A DNA stretch of 64,000 bases, from positions 1 through 64,000 of the forward strand of contig NZ_NJDE01000007.1 of NCBI RefSeq assembly GCF_002205895.1, written 5' to 3'. This DNA comes from Saccharibacillus sp. O23. Its GTDB lineage: Bacteria > Bacillota > Bacilli > Paenibacillales > Paenibacillaceae. The position numbers were made by a program, and so were the translations under genes. Positions 25,041 through 33,869 of this stretch are shown piece after piece (the first letter of the stretch is position 1; each line of letters begins with the position of its first letter). The notes beneath the pieces are model-generated. The model ran no database searches. It was not told where the DNA came from and was given only the letters and a program-made list of their open reading frames with translations.

Positions 25041-26964
25041 GCTCGCGCTGTTGAACGTGCTGCGCAACAAACGGGTCTATGCCGCGCATTTTCTGAGCAG
25101 CGCGTTCTCGGTCATGATTTTCTTCACGTATGCGCTGCTGCTGTTTCATCCGCAGCTTCAAGGGCAGCTCGAATCGACCAGCGCGGCGATCAGCCGGCTT
25201 GCTTCGATGGGCATGACGCTGTCCCAGATTCTGATCTTTATCTTTTCCTTTTTGTTCCTGATGTACTCGGTCGGCTCTTACCTGAAGACCCGGACCAAAG
25301 AGTTCGGCGTTCTGATCATGCACGGACTGTCGCCGAAGCAGCAGAAAAGCATGGTTTTTACGGAAAATATGCTGATCGGCCTGATCTCGGTCGCAGCCGG
25401 GATCGCGGCGGGCCTGGTCTTCTCCAAACTCATTCTGCTGATCAGCGCGGATCTGCTCGCCATCGAGAGCGGGCTTCGCTTCTATCTCCCGCTGAAAGCG
25501 ATCTTGCTGACCGCGGGCATCTATATCGTGCTGTTCCTGCTGATCTCGCGCTTTACGGCCGGAACTTTGACGAAGCGGGACCCGCTTGCGCTGCTTCAGG
25601 CGGAAGACCGGCCCAAAGCCGAACCCAAAGCCTCCAGACCGTTGGCGCTGCTGGCTTTGATCCTGATGCTGACGGGGTACGGTCTGGTGTTCTATTTTGC
25701 GTCGGACCGTGATTTTTCGTTTATCGTTCTGCTGCTGGGCGTTGCCTGTACGGTGATCGGAAGCTACTTCTTGTTCGCTCAGTTGAGCGTATGGGCGATC
25801 GGAAAGTTCAAAAGCAAACCGTCCGTTTTCTTCAAACGCACCAACTTGATCACGTTATCGGAGCTGGCCTACCGCGTGAAAGACAATGCGACCATGCTGT
25901 TCATGGTGGCGATCGTGTCGGCCGTGGCTTTTACCGGGATCGGCACGACGATGGCACTGCGCAGTCCGGGGCTTACCGAGATGAGCAATCCGTACGCGTT
26001 CAGCTATACGTCGCTTCCCGGTAACGAACAGGAAGAAGAGCAGGTGCGCCTGATCGGGAGCGAGCTCGAGGCGGACGGATTCGAATACAAGATGGGAAGC
26101 TTCAGCATCAAGTATACCGAGGAAGGTTCCGCGCTTGCGCGGCTCAGCGATTACAACGGTCTGGCCGCAGCCCTCGGGTATCCCGAAGAGCGGCTGGCAA
26201 ACGACAACCAAGCGTTGGGAGTCGCCACCACCCTTACGCAGAAGGCGAATATCGAGCACGGCCGCCGCACGCCGCCGACTCTCCGGATCGTGACGGGCGA
26301 GCGCGATTCAATATTGGATATGCAGAAATATATCCCGCATATTATCGTCCCTTACGATACCGGCGGCAACCCGCTTGTTATCGTGACGGACGAAGTCTTC
26401 GACCGTATTCCTCTTCAGGAGTGGGAGACCGGGGAAGAACGTTCCTTCGTGTTCCGGGTCTCCGACTGGGAGCAGACCCGTGACGCCGCCAATCGGATCC
26501 AAGCGCAGCTCCCGTACACGGACGAAGCGAAGTACAGGCTGGACCGTCCGCTTGTGCTTCAGTGGTTGGAATCTATCCAGCGGAACGGACTGATCCTGAT
26601 CTTCAGCGTACTGGTCGGCATCGTCTTCTTCACGTTCGCGGCCAGCTTTTTGTACCTGCGCCTCTTTACTGATCTGGAACGCGACCGACGGCATTACCGG
26701 ATGATCGGCAGAGTCGGATTGAGCCGCAAAGAGCTTGGCGGCATCATGACCCGGCAGCTGGCCTTTATGTTTTTCCTGCCGATCCTGCTGGCCTTCGTTC
26801 ACAGCACGATGGCTTTCATCGCCCTGCAGATGCTGGTCGAGTTCTCCGTTTTCGGTAATGCGGTGATTCTGTTCGCCGTTTTCGCTCTGGTGCAGATCGT
26901 GTATTTCCTGATCGCGCGGTGGCGGTATGTCGATCATATTTTACGGACGAAGCCGGGGACTTGA
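25027..26964 (+). CDS. ABC transporter permease, BceB-like FtsX family
   Basis: 645 residues from ATG 25027, which lies inside the end of the ATPase gene (translational coupling). The N-terminal helix and FtsX domain (~15-300, including KTRTKEFGVLIMHGL) hold several membrane segments. A large extracytoplasmic domain spans ~310-510 (TSLPGNEQEEEQVRLI ... AQLPYTDEAKYRL), the hallmark of BceB permeases and the probable ligand site. Three or four membrane helices follow, with the second FtsX domain (LERDRRHYRMIGRVGLSRKEL). Works with the ATPase in resistance and with the kinase in sensing. Confidence 0.9.
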   Translation: MTFRKLALLNVLRNKRVYAAHFLSSAFSVMIFFTYALLLFHPQLQGQLESTSAAISRLASMGMTLSQILIFIFSFLFLMYSVGSYLKTRTKEFGVLIMHGLSPKQQKSMVFTENMLIGLISVAAGIAAGLVFSKLILLISADLLAIESGLRFYLPLKAILLTAGIYIVLFLLISRFTAGTLTKRDPLALLQAEDRPKAEPKASRPLALLALILMLTGYGLVFYFASDRDFSFIVLLLGVACTVIGSYFLFAQLSVWAIGKFKSKPSVFFKRTNLITLSELAYRVKDNATMLFMVAIVSAVAFTGIGTTMALRSPGLTEMSNPYAFSYTSLPGNEQEEEQVRLIGSELEADGFEYKMGSFSIKYTEEGSALARLSDYNGLAAALGYPEERLANDNQALGVATTLTQKANIEHGRRTPPTLRIVTGERDSILDMQKYIPHIIVPYDTGGNPLVIVTDEVFDRIPLQEWETGEERSFVFRVSDWEQTRDAANRIQAQLPYTDEAKYRLDRPLVLQWLESIQRNGLILIFSVLVGIVFFTFAASFLYLRLFTDLERDRRHYRMIGRVGLSRKELGGIMTRQLAFMFFLPILLAFVHSTMAFIALQMLVEFSVFGNAVILFAVFALVQIVYFLIARWRYVDHILRTKPGT

Positions 26965-27015
26965 GGTCCAGAAGAGGCAAGCGAAGCGTAGCCGATCTCC
27001 GAATCGTGTTTCGCC

Positions 27016-27324
27016 TTACTCTTTTATCCATGCGCCGAATTGCAAAAGATCTCGGAACACGCCTATCCCCAGGAACGCCGTCATGAAGAGCATGCAGCAC
27101 AAACTGATCTTCCGGCTGAATCCTCTTTTGAAGCCGTCGACGAGAATATACACGAATAAAATAAAATTGGGCAGCAGTAAAAGGATGTAGATCTCAAACA
27201 TGTCCCATCCGGTGTAAGCATGAGGAGCCAATACGAAAGCGCTAAAACCGAGAAACCAACCGGTCACATAAAACGGAATCAGGATCACGTTGAGCAGGAG
27301 ATAAAAAAGCACGGTTTTGATCAA
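27016..27324 (-). CDS. Small membrane protein of unknown function
   Basis: 102 residues from TTG 27324, eight bases after GAGGCG. Three hydrophobic stretches (~4-32, ~43-62, ~73-92) with basic residues between the second and third (DGFKRGFSRK). No family recognised. It lies on the strand opposite its neighbours and is probably monocistronic. Confidence 0.6.
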   Translation of the reverse strand: MIKTVLFYLLLNVILIPFYVTGWFLGFSAFVLAPHAYTGWDMFEIYILLLLPNFILFVYILVDGFKRGFSRKISLCCMLFMTAFLGIGVFRDLLQFGAWIKE

Positions 27325-27579
27325 AAGATTCGCCTCTTATTCGATGTCGTTATTTTGATGCCTAGTTCCTTTTATAGAAGAATTGCTTTTCATGATTCTC
27401 GTTTTCTATTTTAGCAAAACCAAACCGATTATTAAGAATCAAAAGAAAAAATCGTGAGCAAACGAAGCCGCGACCGACTTAGCCGGATTGCTGCCTATAA
27501 GCGGATTTCATGCAAAAAAACAGCAGGAGGAGCGAAAATCCGCGCCTCCTGTTCCGTATGCCCGCCCACCTTCCCCGCC
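27325..27579. other. Gene-free spacer between the small membrane protein and lacI
   Basis: AT-rich, with the region ~27400-27460 especially rich in A. No credible reading frame. It contains the minus-strand hairpin at 27514-27551 and ends in the lacI promoter. Confidence 0.4.
27514..27551 (-). terminator. Minus-strand terminator without an upstream minus gene
   Basis: CAGGAGGAGCG pairs with CGCGCCTCCTG (one mismatch); on the minus strand it runs into TTTTTTT. There is no minus-strand gene to its right, so it may block antisense transcription or be left over from a lost gene. Confidence 0.5.
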
Positions 27580-27608
27580 TTGTGAAACAGTTCCTCAACT
27601 GCTATACT
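27580..27608 (+). promoter_or_regulatory. lacI promoter with an internal operator (site 1)
   Basis: TTGTGA, 17 bases, TATACT. The spacer contains GAAACAGTTCC (27584-27594), a one-mismatch copy of the operator found four times downstream. This implies autoregulation of the LacI gene starting at 27653. Confidence 0.7.
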
Positions 27609-27652
27609 GATTCCCGATTGACGGAACGGACAAGAAAGCGGGGAATGGAAGC

Positions 27653-28645
27653 ATGGCGAGCATACGGGAAGTAGCCAAGCTGGCGCAGGTGGCGCCGAGC
27701 ACGGTGTCGAGAGCGCTGAACAGCAGCGGGTATGTGGCGGAAGAAACGCGCGAGAAGATCAAGGCTGCGGTGGCCGAGCTGGATTACGTGCCGAATCAGT
27801 GGATTCGCAATCTGTATCGGCAGAGCACCGGGATTATCGGGGTCGTCGCGCCGGGTTTGATCCATCCTTTTTTCTCTTCGCTGTGGAATCATCTGGAGCT
27901 GGAGCTGCGCAAGTTCGGCTATAACATGATGCTGTGCAGTACCGGAGGAGAAGAGCAGCGGGAGCGGGAATATCTCGATACGCTGGAACGCAATCTGTTC
28001 GACGGCGTGATCGACGGAGCGGCGGTGCTGCCGGACGAGAGCTACGCGAAGCTGGAGAAGCCGATCGTATTCTTGGACCGGATCGTGCCCGGCATTCCCG
28101 TCGTCAGCTCGGATCACAAGCAGGGCGGCGAGCTGGCGGCGAAAAAGTTTCTGGAATGCGGCTGCCGAAAGGTGCTGCATACGGTCGGCGACCGGCAGTA
28201 CCGGCTGCAGTCGCATGAAGGCGACGACGCGCTCGACCGCTGTCTGCGGGAGAACGGCGTCGAGACGATCCGGGAAGAAGTTTCCTGGGACGCCACGACG
28301 GATTATGCAAGCTGCTATAAATTGACCAAAAAGCTGCTGACGGCGCACCCGGACGTCGACGGCGTGCTCGCATCCGATCTGCAGGCCGCGGCCTTCCTCA
28401 AAGCGGCGTCTTCCCTCGGCATCGACGTGCCCGGGAAGCTGAACATTATCGCTTACGACGGCACCTTCGTGACGTCTTTCAACTCGACGGCCCCTGCGGC
28501 GATCGTGCAGGACGTGCGAGCGATCGCCCGGCAGACGGTAGCGGTGCTTTTGAAGCGGATTAACGGACAGCAGGCGGCGAAAGAGCAGGTCCTCGTTCCG
28601 GTTAAGTTGGTCGAAGGAGAGACGACAAAGCGGGTACCTTCTTAA
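27653..28645 (+). CDS. LacI family repressor of the alpha-glucoside operon
   Basis: 330 residues. Helix-turn-helix and hinge at ~1-50 (IREVAKLAQVAPSTVSRALNSSGYV). The effector-binding periplasmic-like domain spans ~60-325 (GVVAPGLIHPFFSSLWNHLE, FLDRIVPGIPVVSSDHKQGG, GVLASDLQAAAFLKAASSLGI). The gene is followed by an alpha-glucosidase and ABC sugar transporter operon. Five copies of GGAACAGTTCC or a close variant flank its own and the operon promoters, which makes it the very likely repressor, with an alpha-glucoside as inducer (inference). The ribosome site is weak (GGGGAATGGAAGC). Confidence 0.9.
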   Translation: MASIREVAKLAQVAPSTVSRALNSSGYVAEETREKIKAAVAELDYVPNQWIRNLYRQSTGIIGVVAPGLIHPFFSSLWNHLELELRKFGYNMMLCSTGGEEQREREYLDTLERNLFDGVIDGAAVLPDESYAKLEKPIVFLDRIVPGIPVVSSDHKQGGELAAKKFLECGCRKVLHTVGDRQYRLQSHEGDDALDRCLRENGVETIREEVSWDATTDYASCYKLTKKLLTAHPDVDGVLASDLQAAAFLKAASSLGIDVPGKLNIIAYDGTFVTSFNSTAPAAIVQDVRAIARQTVAVLLKRINGQQAAKEQVLVPVKLVEGETTKRVPS

Positions 28646-28657
28646 AATCGTATTTAA

Positions 28658-28668
28658 GGAACTGTTCC
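28658..28668. promoter_or_regulatory. LacI operator site 2
   Basis: GGAACTGTTCC, palindromic around one central base, 12 bases upstream of the -35 of the glucosidase operon promoter. Confidence 0.75.
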
Positions 28669-28679
28669 ACAAAAAAAGA

Positions 28680-28708
28680 TTGACCTTTCAAGTGGGGGAG
28701 CGTATTCT
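28680..28708 (+). promoter_or_regulatory. Sigma-A promoter of the alpha-glucoside operon
   Basis: TTGACC, exactly 17 bases, TATTCT. Operators at 28658 and 28719 bracket it. Confidence 0.75.
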
Positions 28709-28718
28709 TAACTTCACT

Positions 28719-28729
28719 GGAACAGTTCC
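28719..28729. promoter_or_regulatory. LacI operator site 3
   Basis: GGAACAGTTCC at the expected transcription start, 10 bases after the -10. Confidence 0.75.
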
Positions 28730-28769
28730 ACAAGTTCGGCAGCAGCCGAATTTTTTATTGAGTTTTTAT

Positions 28770-28780
28770 GGAACAGTTCC
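28770..28780. promoter_or_regulatory. LacI operator site 4
   Basis: GGAACAGTTCC, 51 bases after site 3, inside the untranslated leader. Confidence 0.7.
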
Positions 28781-28857
28781 ACTAAAAGGCTCGGAGCCTT
28801 CTACGGCGGGCCGTTATGAAATCGAATTCAAGGCGCCAAAATTTTTTGAGTAAATGT

Positions 28858-28868
28858 GGAACAGTTCC
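28858..28868. promoter_or_regulatory. LacI operator site 5
   Basis: GGAACAGTTCC within GTGGAACAGTTCCAC, 21 bases before the glucosidase start codon; a roadblock position. Confidence 0.75.
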
Positions 28869-28889
28869 ACTAAGATAACGGAGGGACTT

Positions 28890-30545
28890 ATGAATAACCA
28901 ATGGTGGAAGCGGGCTGTCGTGTATCAAATCTACCCGCAAAGCTTCAAAGATTCCGACGGAGACGGGATCGGCGATCTGCCGGGCATTATCGAGAAGCTG
29001 GATTATCTAGCCGAGCTCGGCATCGACGTGCTGTGGATCTGCCCGATCTTCCGGTCGCCGATGGTCGACAACGGATACGACGTGGCGGATTACCGGAGCG
29101 TGGACCCGATGTTCGGAAGCGATCGGGATCTGGACGAACTAATCGCGGCAGCGAAAGACAGAGGAATCAAGATCGTACTCGATCTGGTGCTCAACCACTG
29201 CTCGGATCAGCATGAATGGTTCCGACGCGCGCTGAACGATCCGGATTCGGAAGAGGCCGGGTACTTCTACTTCCGACGGACGGAAGACGGACGGCCTCCG
29301 AACAACTGGCGTTCCAATTTCGGCGGTTCGGCCTGGGCGCGGACGGACGACGGCAGATGGTATCTGCATACGTTCGCCAGAGAACAGCCGGATCTCAACT
29401 GGGAGAATCCCGAGCTTCGCCGCGAACTGTACGACATGATCAACTGGTGGTTGGACAAGGGCGTCGGAGGTTTCCGGATCGACGCGATCACTTTTATCAA
29501 AAAGGACCTGTCGTTCGCTTCCGGCGACGCGGAGAACGGCGCGCTGTACCCGATCGAGAACTTCCAGAGCTATCCGGGCATCGGGGAATTTCTGGTCGAA
29601 ATGAAGCGCGAAACGTTCGCCAAGTACGACGCGGTCACCGTGGCGGAAGCGCCCGGCGTATCGCCGGAGCTGTTCGCCGAATACGCGGGGCCAGACGGAC
29701 ACTTCTCGATGATCTTCGATTTCAACTGGGATCATATGAAAGGCGTCTCGGTCAAAGGCGATCCGGAATCCGTCGCCGCCTGGCGAAGCCGGATATTCGA
29801 GAGCGTGCTGCACACGCAGGAGCACGGTTGGAGCGCGATCTTTCTGGAAAACCACGATCAGGCGCGCTGTCCCGACAAGTTTCTGGACAAAGACAAACAC
29901 GGCCGGGACGGCATGGCCTGTCTGGCGACGACGTACATGCTGCTTCGGGGCACGCCTTTTATCTATCAAGGGCAGGAGCTGGGCATGACGAACGGCATGC
30001 GCAGCGGGATCGGCGAATTTCAGGACGTATCCGCGCTGAATCAATGGGAAGAAGGACTGGCACAGGGACGTTCCGAGGAAGAGATGCTTCGGGAATTGAA
30101 CAATTACGGCCGCGACAACGCCCGTTCGCCGTTCCAGTGGAACGCGGAAACGCATGCCGGCTTCACGACAGGAACTCCTTGGATGCCGGTTCATCCGGCT
30201 TATCGGGAGGTGAACGCGAAGAAGCTGCAGGCCGACGGTTCCTCGATCTTGGCTTATTACAAAGAATTGATCGCGTTCAGAAAAAGCGAAGAGTGGAGCG
30301 ACGTACTGGCATTCGGCAGCTTCGAACCGGCTCTGACCGAGTATGCGTCGCTGATCGCATACCGGCGGACATTCGAAGGGCGAAGGCTTCTCGTGCTGAA
30401 CAATTACGGCGGCGAACTGGAGCTTCCGCTGGAAGGACGCGAGGTCGTGTTCGACAGCTTTGCCGGCCGGGGATCGTCGGGAGCGGCAGAGGAAATGCTG
30501 AAGATGCCGCCGTACCGGTCGGTCGTGTTGGCGGAGACGGAATAA
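28890..30545 (+). CDS. GH13 alpha-glucosidase
   Basis: 551 residues from ATG 28890 (GGAGGG upstream). Intracellular GH13 enzyme of the oligo-1,6-glucosidase/alpha-glucosidase group; hydrolyses malto- or isomalto-oligosaccharides at the non-reducing end. Conserved regions: DLVLNH, GFRIDAI with nucleophile D198, VAEAPG with acid/base E253, and ENHDQ with D323. In this group the residue after the nucleophile tends to be Ala in alpha-1,4-specific and Val in alpha-1,6-specific enzymes; here it is Ala, hinting at alpha-1,4 preference. No signal peptide, so it acts on imported sugar. First gene of the operon with the ABC importer. Confidence 0.92.
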   Translation: MNNQWWKRAVVYQIYPQSFKDSDGDGIGDLPGIIEKLDYLAELGIDVLWICPIFRSPMVDNGYDVADYRSVDPMFGSDRDLDELIAAAKDRGIKIVLDLVLNHCSDQHEWFRRALNDPDSEEAGYFYFRRTEDGRPPNNWRSNFGGSAWARTDDGRWYLHTFAREQPDLNWENPELRRELYDMINWWLDKGVGGFRIDAITFIKKDLSFASGDAENGALYPIENFQSYPGIGEFLVEMKRETFAKYDAVTVAEAPGVSPELFAEYAGPDGHFSMIFDFNWDHMKGVSVKGDPESVAAWRSRIFESVLHTQEHGWSAIFLENHDQARCPDKFLDKDKHGRDGMACLATTYMLLRGTPFIYQGQELGMTNGMRSGIGEFQDVSALNQWEEGLAQGRSEEEMLRELNNYGRDNARSPFQWNAETHAGFTTGTPWMPVHPAYREVNAKKLQADGSSILAYYKELIAFRKSEEWSDVLAFGSFEPALTEYASLIAYRRTFEGRRLLVLNNYGGELELPLEGREVVFDSFAGRGSSGAAEEMLKMPPYRSVVLAETE

Positions 30546-30570
30546 ACCAAGATCGGGGAGGGCGAATCAA

Positions 30571-32073
30571 ATGGGAATGAGAACGACGCGGAGCAGATGG
30601 ACGGCCGGAGCGGCCGCCTTCGCGCTCGGAGCGGCGCTGTTGTCGGGCTGCGGAAGCCGGGAAGCGAAAGTTCCGGCGAATTACGATTTTTACATTTTCA
30701 ACGGCAAATCGGAGAACGCGCAGGCGATGGAAGAAGTCGTGGACCGATACGAAGCGGAAACGGGCCTGACGATCAAGTTGTTTTCGCTCGGCACGACCGA
30801 CGTGGCGGAGACGCTGCGGTCCGAGATGAATTCGAGCGGCAAACCGGCCCTATTTTCCACGAATATCGGGGGCGTTATGGAATGGTCCGAGAGCGGCGCG
30901 ATTCTCGATTTGAACGAAGCGTCCAATCCGGAATTGAAGGCGCTTGCAGCGGACGTGCCGGAAGCGCTTCGCCTCAGCGCGGACGGTTCGCAGAATTACG
31001 GAATTCCTTACAACATCGAAGGCTACGGCTTGATCGTCGATACGCGCATGGCGGAGCAGTTGTTCGATCTGAAGAATCCGCAATCGTTCCTCGAAGACTT
31101 CAAGGCGGCGACCTACGACGAATTCGAAAATCTCGTGAATCAAGTCGAGGCTTACATCGCGACCGGACAGGCGGAAGAAGTCGAACTGAACGGCAATTCG
31201 TATGGCTTCGCCGCGGCGAAAACGGAGCTTACTTCCCGATTGACCGGCGTGTTCGCCGAAGCCGGAGCGGAGAAATGGACTTACGGCGACCATATGGGCA
31301 ACATGGCGATGAACGCGGTATTCGGCAGCGCCGTCGACGCGAGAAACGCTTCGGAGGAACAGGTCGACGAGCTGGAAGCTCCGCTCGAGAAACTCGTCCG
31401 CACGCTCGATCTGTACTCGTCGCGCGCGGCGGGCATGGACGGTCCGCTGAAGCGGGGACCTTCTTACATCAATTCCACCACGGCGAGCTACGACGTGTCC
31501 GTTCAGCTCTTCTCAAGCGGCAAAGCGCTTTTCCTGAAGCAGGGCAACTGGGTGTATCCGAACATCGAGAAGCTGAACGCGGACATTCTGCCGACGCTGA
31601 CCTTCCTGCCGATCAAGCTTCCGCTCGAGCAAGGCGATATCAAGGTCGAAGGACTGACGGTCGAGAAATTCAACCGTTCGGTTCCGGAGTTCGTCCCTTC
31701 CTACTACGCGATCAACACCAAGGTCACGAAACGCGAGCAGGAGCTGGCGCAGCAATTTCTTGTCTGGCTGAACACGACGGAAGAGGGCCGTCGCGCCGTC
31801 GTCGAAGATTTCCAGTTCATTCCCTACAACGCGGACGAGAGCGTGAAGTTCGACAATGCGCTCAACAATTCGCTGATCGAGTATCAATTGGCCGGCGATA
31901 CGCTCTCCAATCCGTTCAACGGTTCGCCCGCGGGCGGCGCTTACTGGGGACAGGAAGTGTTCGGTTCGATCCTGCAGGAACGCTATTACAACCGCGAAGG
32001 CGAATGGATGCCGGACGATTACCGGACGATCGCCGAACAGGCGGTCCAGGGCTGGAAAGACGTCATGTATTAA
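30571..32073 (+). CDS. ABC transporter sugar-binding lipoprotein
   Basis: 500 residues; GGAGG lies nine bases upstream. The signal peptide ends in a lipobox LLSGC (lipidated C27), so it is anchored outside the membrane. A family 1 solute-binding fold follows: FYIFNGKSENAQAMEEVVDRYEAETG at the N-terminus, the hinge IPYNIEGYGLIVDT and a C-terminal AYWGQEVFGSILQERYYNREGEWM helix. Longer than the usual ~420-450 residues. It sits between the glucosidase and two permease genes; no ATPase is encoded, so it probably shares an MsmX-type ATPase (inference). Ligand is likely an alpha-glucoside. Confidence 0.9.
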   Translation: MGMRTTRSRWTAGAAAFALGAALLSGCGSREAKVPANYDFYIFNGKSENAQAMEEVVDRYEAETGLTIKLFSLGTTDVAETLRSEMNSSGKPALFSTNIGGVMEWSESGAILDLNEASNPELKALAADVPEALRLSADGSQNYGIPYNIEGYGLIVDTRMAEQLFDLKNPQSFLEDFKAATYDEFENLVNQVEAYIATGQAEEVELNGNSYGFAAAKTELTSRLTGVFAEAGAEKWTYGDHMGNMAMNAVFGSAVDARNASEEQVDELEAPLEKLVRTLDLYSSRAAGMDGPLKRGPSYINSTTASYDVSVQLFSSGKALFLKQGNWVYPNIEKLNADILPTLTFLPIKLPLEQGDIKVEGLTVEKFNRSVPEFVPSYYAINTKVTKREQELAQQFLVWLNTTEEGRRAVVEDFQFIPYNADESVKFDNALNNSLIEYQLAGDTLSNPFNGSPAGGAYWGQEVFGSILQERYYNREGEWMPDDYRTIAEQAVQGWKDVMY

Positions 32074-32094
32074 AAGTATGGGGAGGCTGCTGAA

Positions 32095-32982
32095 ATGAGT
32101 GGTTATTACAAAAAGTGGTTCTGGCCTCTGGCTTTGCCCGGGCTGATCCTGTTTGCCGCGGTCGTGCTGGTGCCGTTTCTGGTCGGTTTGTTCTATTCGT
32201 TCACGGCATGGCGGGGCACGTACTTCGTCGGCGGAAGCGCATGGTCTTCCTTCGTCGGACTGGAAAATTACGCGCGCATCTTCCGGAGCCGCCAGTTTCT
32301 GCACGCGCTGCTGTACACGCTTGAATTCACGGCGCTCGCGGTAGTGTCGATCGGCGCGGCAGGACTGCTGCTCGCGCTGCTGCTCGATTACGTCGGCAAA
32401 CGCGTCGCTTTGTTCCGAACGGTCTTTTTCCTGCCTAACCTGCTGGGCGGACTCGCGCTCGGCTTTATCTGGCAGTTCATTTTCCAGAACGTCTTCACGG
32501 AAATGTTCGGCGAAGGCGGACTGAACATCGCGTTTCTGACCAATATGACTCAGGACTCGACGAAAAACTTGTTTGCCCTCGTCATCATGGTGACTTGGCA
32601 GATGGCCGGCTACATGATGATCATCTTCGTCGCCGGACTGAACAACATTCCGCGCGACCTGTACGAAGCCGGCTCGCTCGACGGGGCGAACGCTTGGACG
32701 AAGTTCCGTTATATTACGCTGCCGATGCTGATGCCGTCGATCACGATCGTGCTGTTCCTTACGTTGGCCAGCTGCCTGAAGCTGCTGGATCAGAACGTCG
32801 CATTGACGAACGGCTCGTTCAACACGTCGATGCTGTCGCTGCAAATTCTGCGGACCGTTCGCTACACGCAGCCGCCGGATTACGGTCAGGCGCAGGCTCA
32901 AGCGGTCGTATTCTTCATTCTGGTCGCGATCATCGGTCTGGTTCAAGTCTATATTACGAAGAAAAAGGAGGTGGACGCATGA
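32095..32982 (+). CDS. ABC sugar transporter permease, MalF-like
   Basis: 295 residues; GGGGAGGC lies upstream of the ATG. Six membrane helices of the MalF/carbohydrate uptake 1 family. The conserved cytoplasmic EAA loop is visible as YEAGSLDGANAWTKFRYITLPML (~195-217), which docks the ATPase. The stop codon overlaps the start of the second permease (ATGA), indicating coupled translation. Confidence 0.92.
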   Translation: MSGYYKKWFWPLALPGLILFAAVVLVPFLVGLFYSFTAWRGTYFVGGSAWSSFVGLENYARIFRSRQFLHALLYTLEFTALAVVSIGAAGLLLALLLDYVGKRVALFRTVFFLPNLLGGLALGFIWQFIFQNVFTEMFGEGGLNIAFLTNMTQDSTKNLFALVIMVTWQMAGYMMIIFVAGLNNIPRDLYEAGSLDGANAWTKFRYITLPMLMPSITIVLFLTLASCLKLLDQNVALTNGSFNTSMLSLQILRTVRYTQPPDYGQAQAQAVVFFILVAIIGLVQVYITKKKEVDA

Positions 32983-33845
32983 TCCGCGCCGCTTCGTCCG
33001 AAGTCCGCAAGCCTGCTTTCCGCCTGCCGGGCGGCAAAGTCGCGGCGTATGCTGCCCTGATCCTGCTTGCGCTGTGCACGCTGTTTCCGCTGCTGTTTCT
33101 GTTCGTCAACTCGTTCAAGGATCAGGGAGCGATCGTGGCCCGACCGATGGCGCTGCCGCGGGAATGGTCATTCGCGTATCTGTCGAGCGCCCTGTCCCAG
33201 ATCCATTTCGTTCAGGCCGCGCTGATCACGGCAGGCATTACGATCGCGGCGGTATGCCTGATCGTCTTCTGCTCCTCGCTGCTGTCCTGGATGCTGGTAC
33301 GCAACGATTCCGCCAGCAGCCGCATTCTGCTGCTCGCGCTGACGGCGGCGATGCTGGTGCCTTTCCAGTCGTTGATGTATCCGCTGATCCATCAATTCGA
33401 ATCGTTCGGCCTCAAAAATATTCCGGGACTGATCCTGATGTACGGAGGCTTCGGACTCGGCATGTCGGTGTTCCTGTATCACGGCTTCATGCGCAGCGTT
33501 CCGCTGGCGCTCGAAGAAGCGGCGCTGATCGACGGCGCAAGCATCGGCAGCCTGTTTTTCAAGGTCGTTTTCCCGCTGGTGCAGCCGATCACGGTAACGG
33601 TCGTCATTCTGAACGCGCTCTGGATCTGGAACGACTATCTGCTGCCGTTCCTCGTGCTGGGCAACGCGGAGCATAAGACGCTGACGCTGGAACTCTACTA
33701 CGCCAAGATGCTCGCCGGACAGTTCAGCAACCCGTGGGAGTTGATCTTCCCCGCCGTGCTCGGTTCGATCGTTCCGATCGTCGTGCTGTACCTGTTTCTG
33801 CAAAAATACTTCATCAAAGGCGTGACCGAAGGGGCCGTCAAATAA
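32979..33845 (+). CDS. ABC sugar transporter permease, MalG-like
   Basis: 288 residues from ATG 32979, which overlaps the previous stop and has AAGGAGG upstream. Six membrane helices; the EAA loop is EEAALIDGASIGSLFFKVVFPLV (~175-197). The C-terminus ends in FIKGVTEGAVK, the usual MalG-type tail. Completes the importer with the binding lipoprotein and MalF-like subunit. Confidence 0.92.
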   Translation: MIRAASSEVRKPAFRLPGGKVAAYAALILLALCTLFPLLFLFVNSFKDQGAIVARPMALPREWSFAYLSSALSQIHFVQAALITAGITIAAVCLIVFCSSLLSWMLVRNDSASSRILLLALTAAMLVPFQSLMYPLIHQFESFGLKNIPGLILMYGGFGLGMSVFLYHGFMRSVPLALEEAALIDGASIGSLFFKVVFPLVQPITVTVVILNALWIWNDYLLPFLVLGNAEHKTLTLELYYAKMLAGQFSNPWELIFPAVLGSIVPIVVLYLFLQKYFIKGVTEGAVK

Positions 33846-33869
33846 CCGCCAGCGCAAGGAGGGAAGAAT

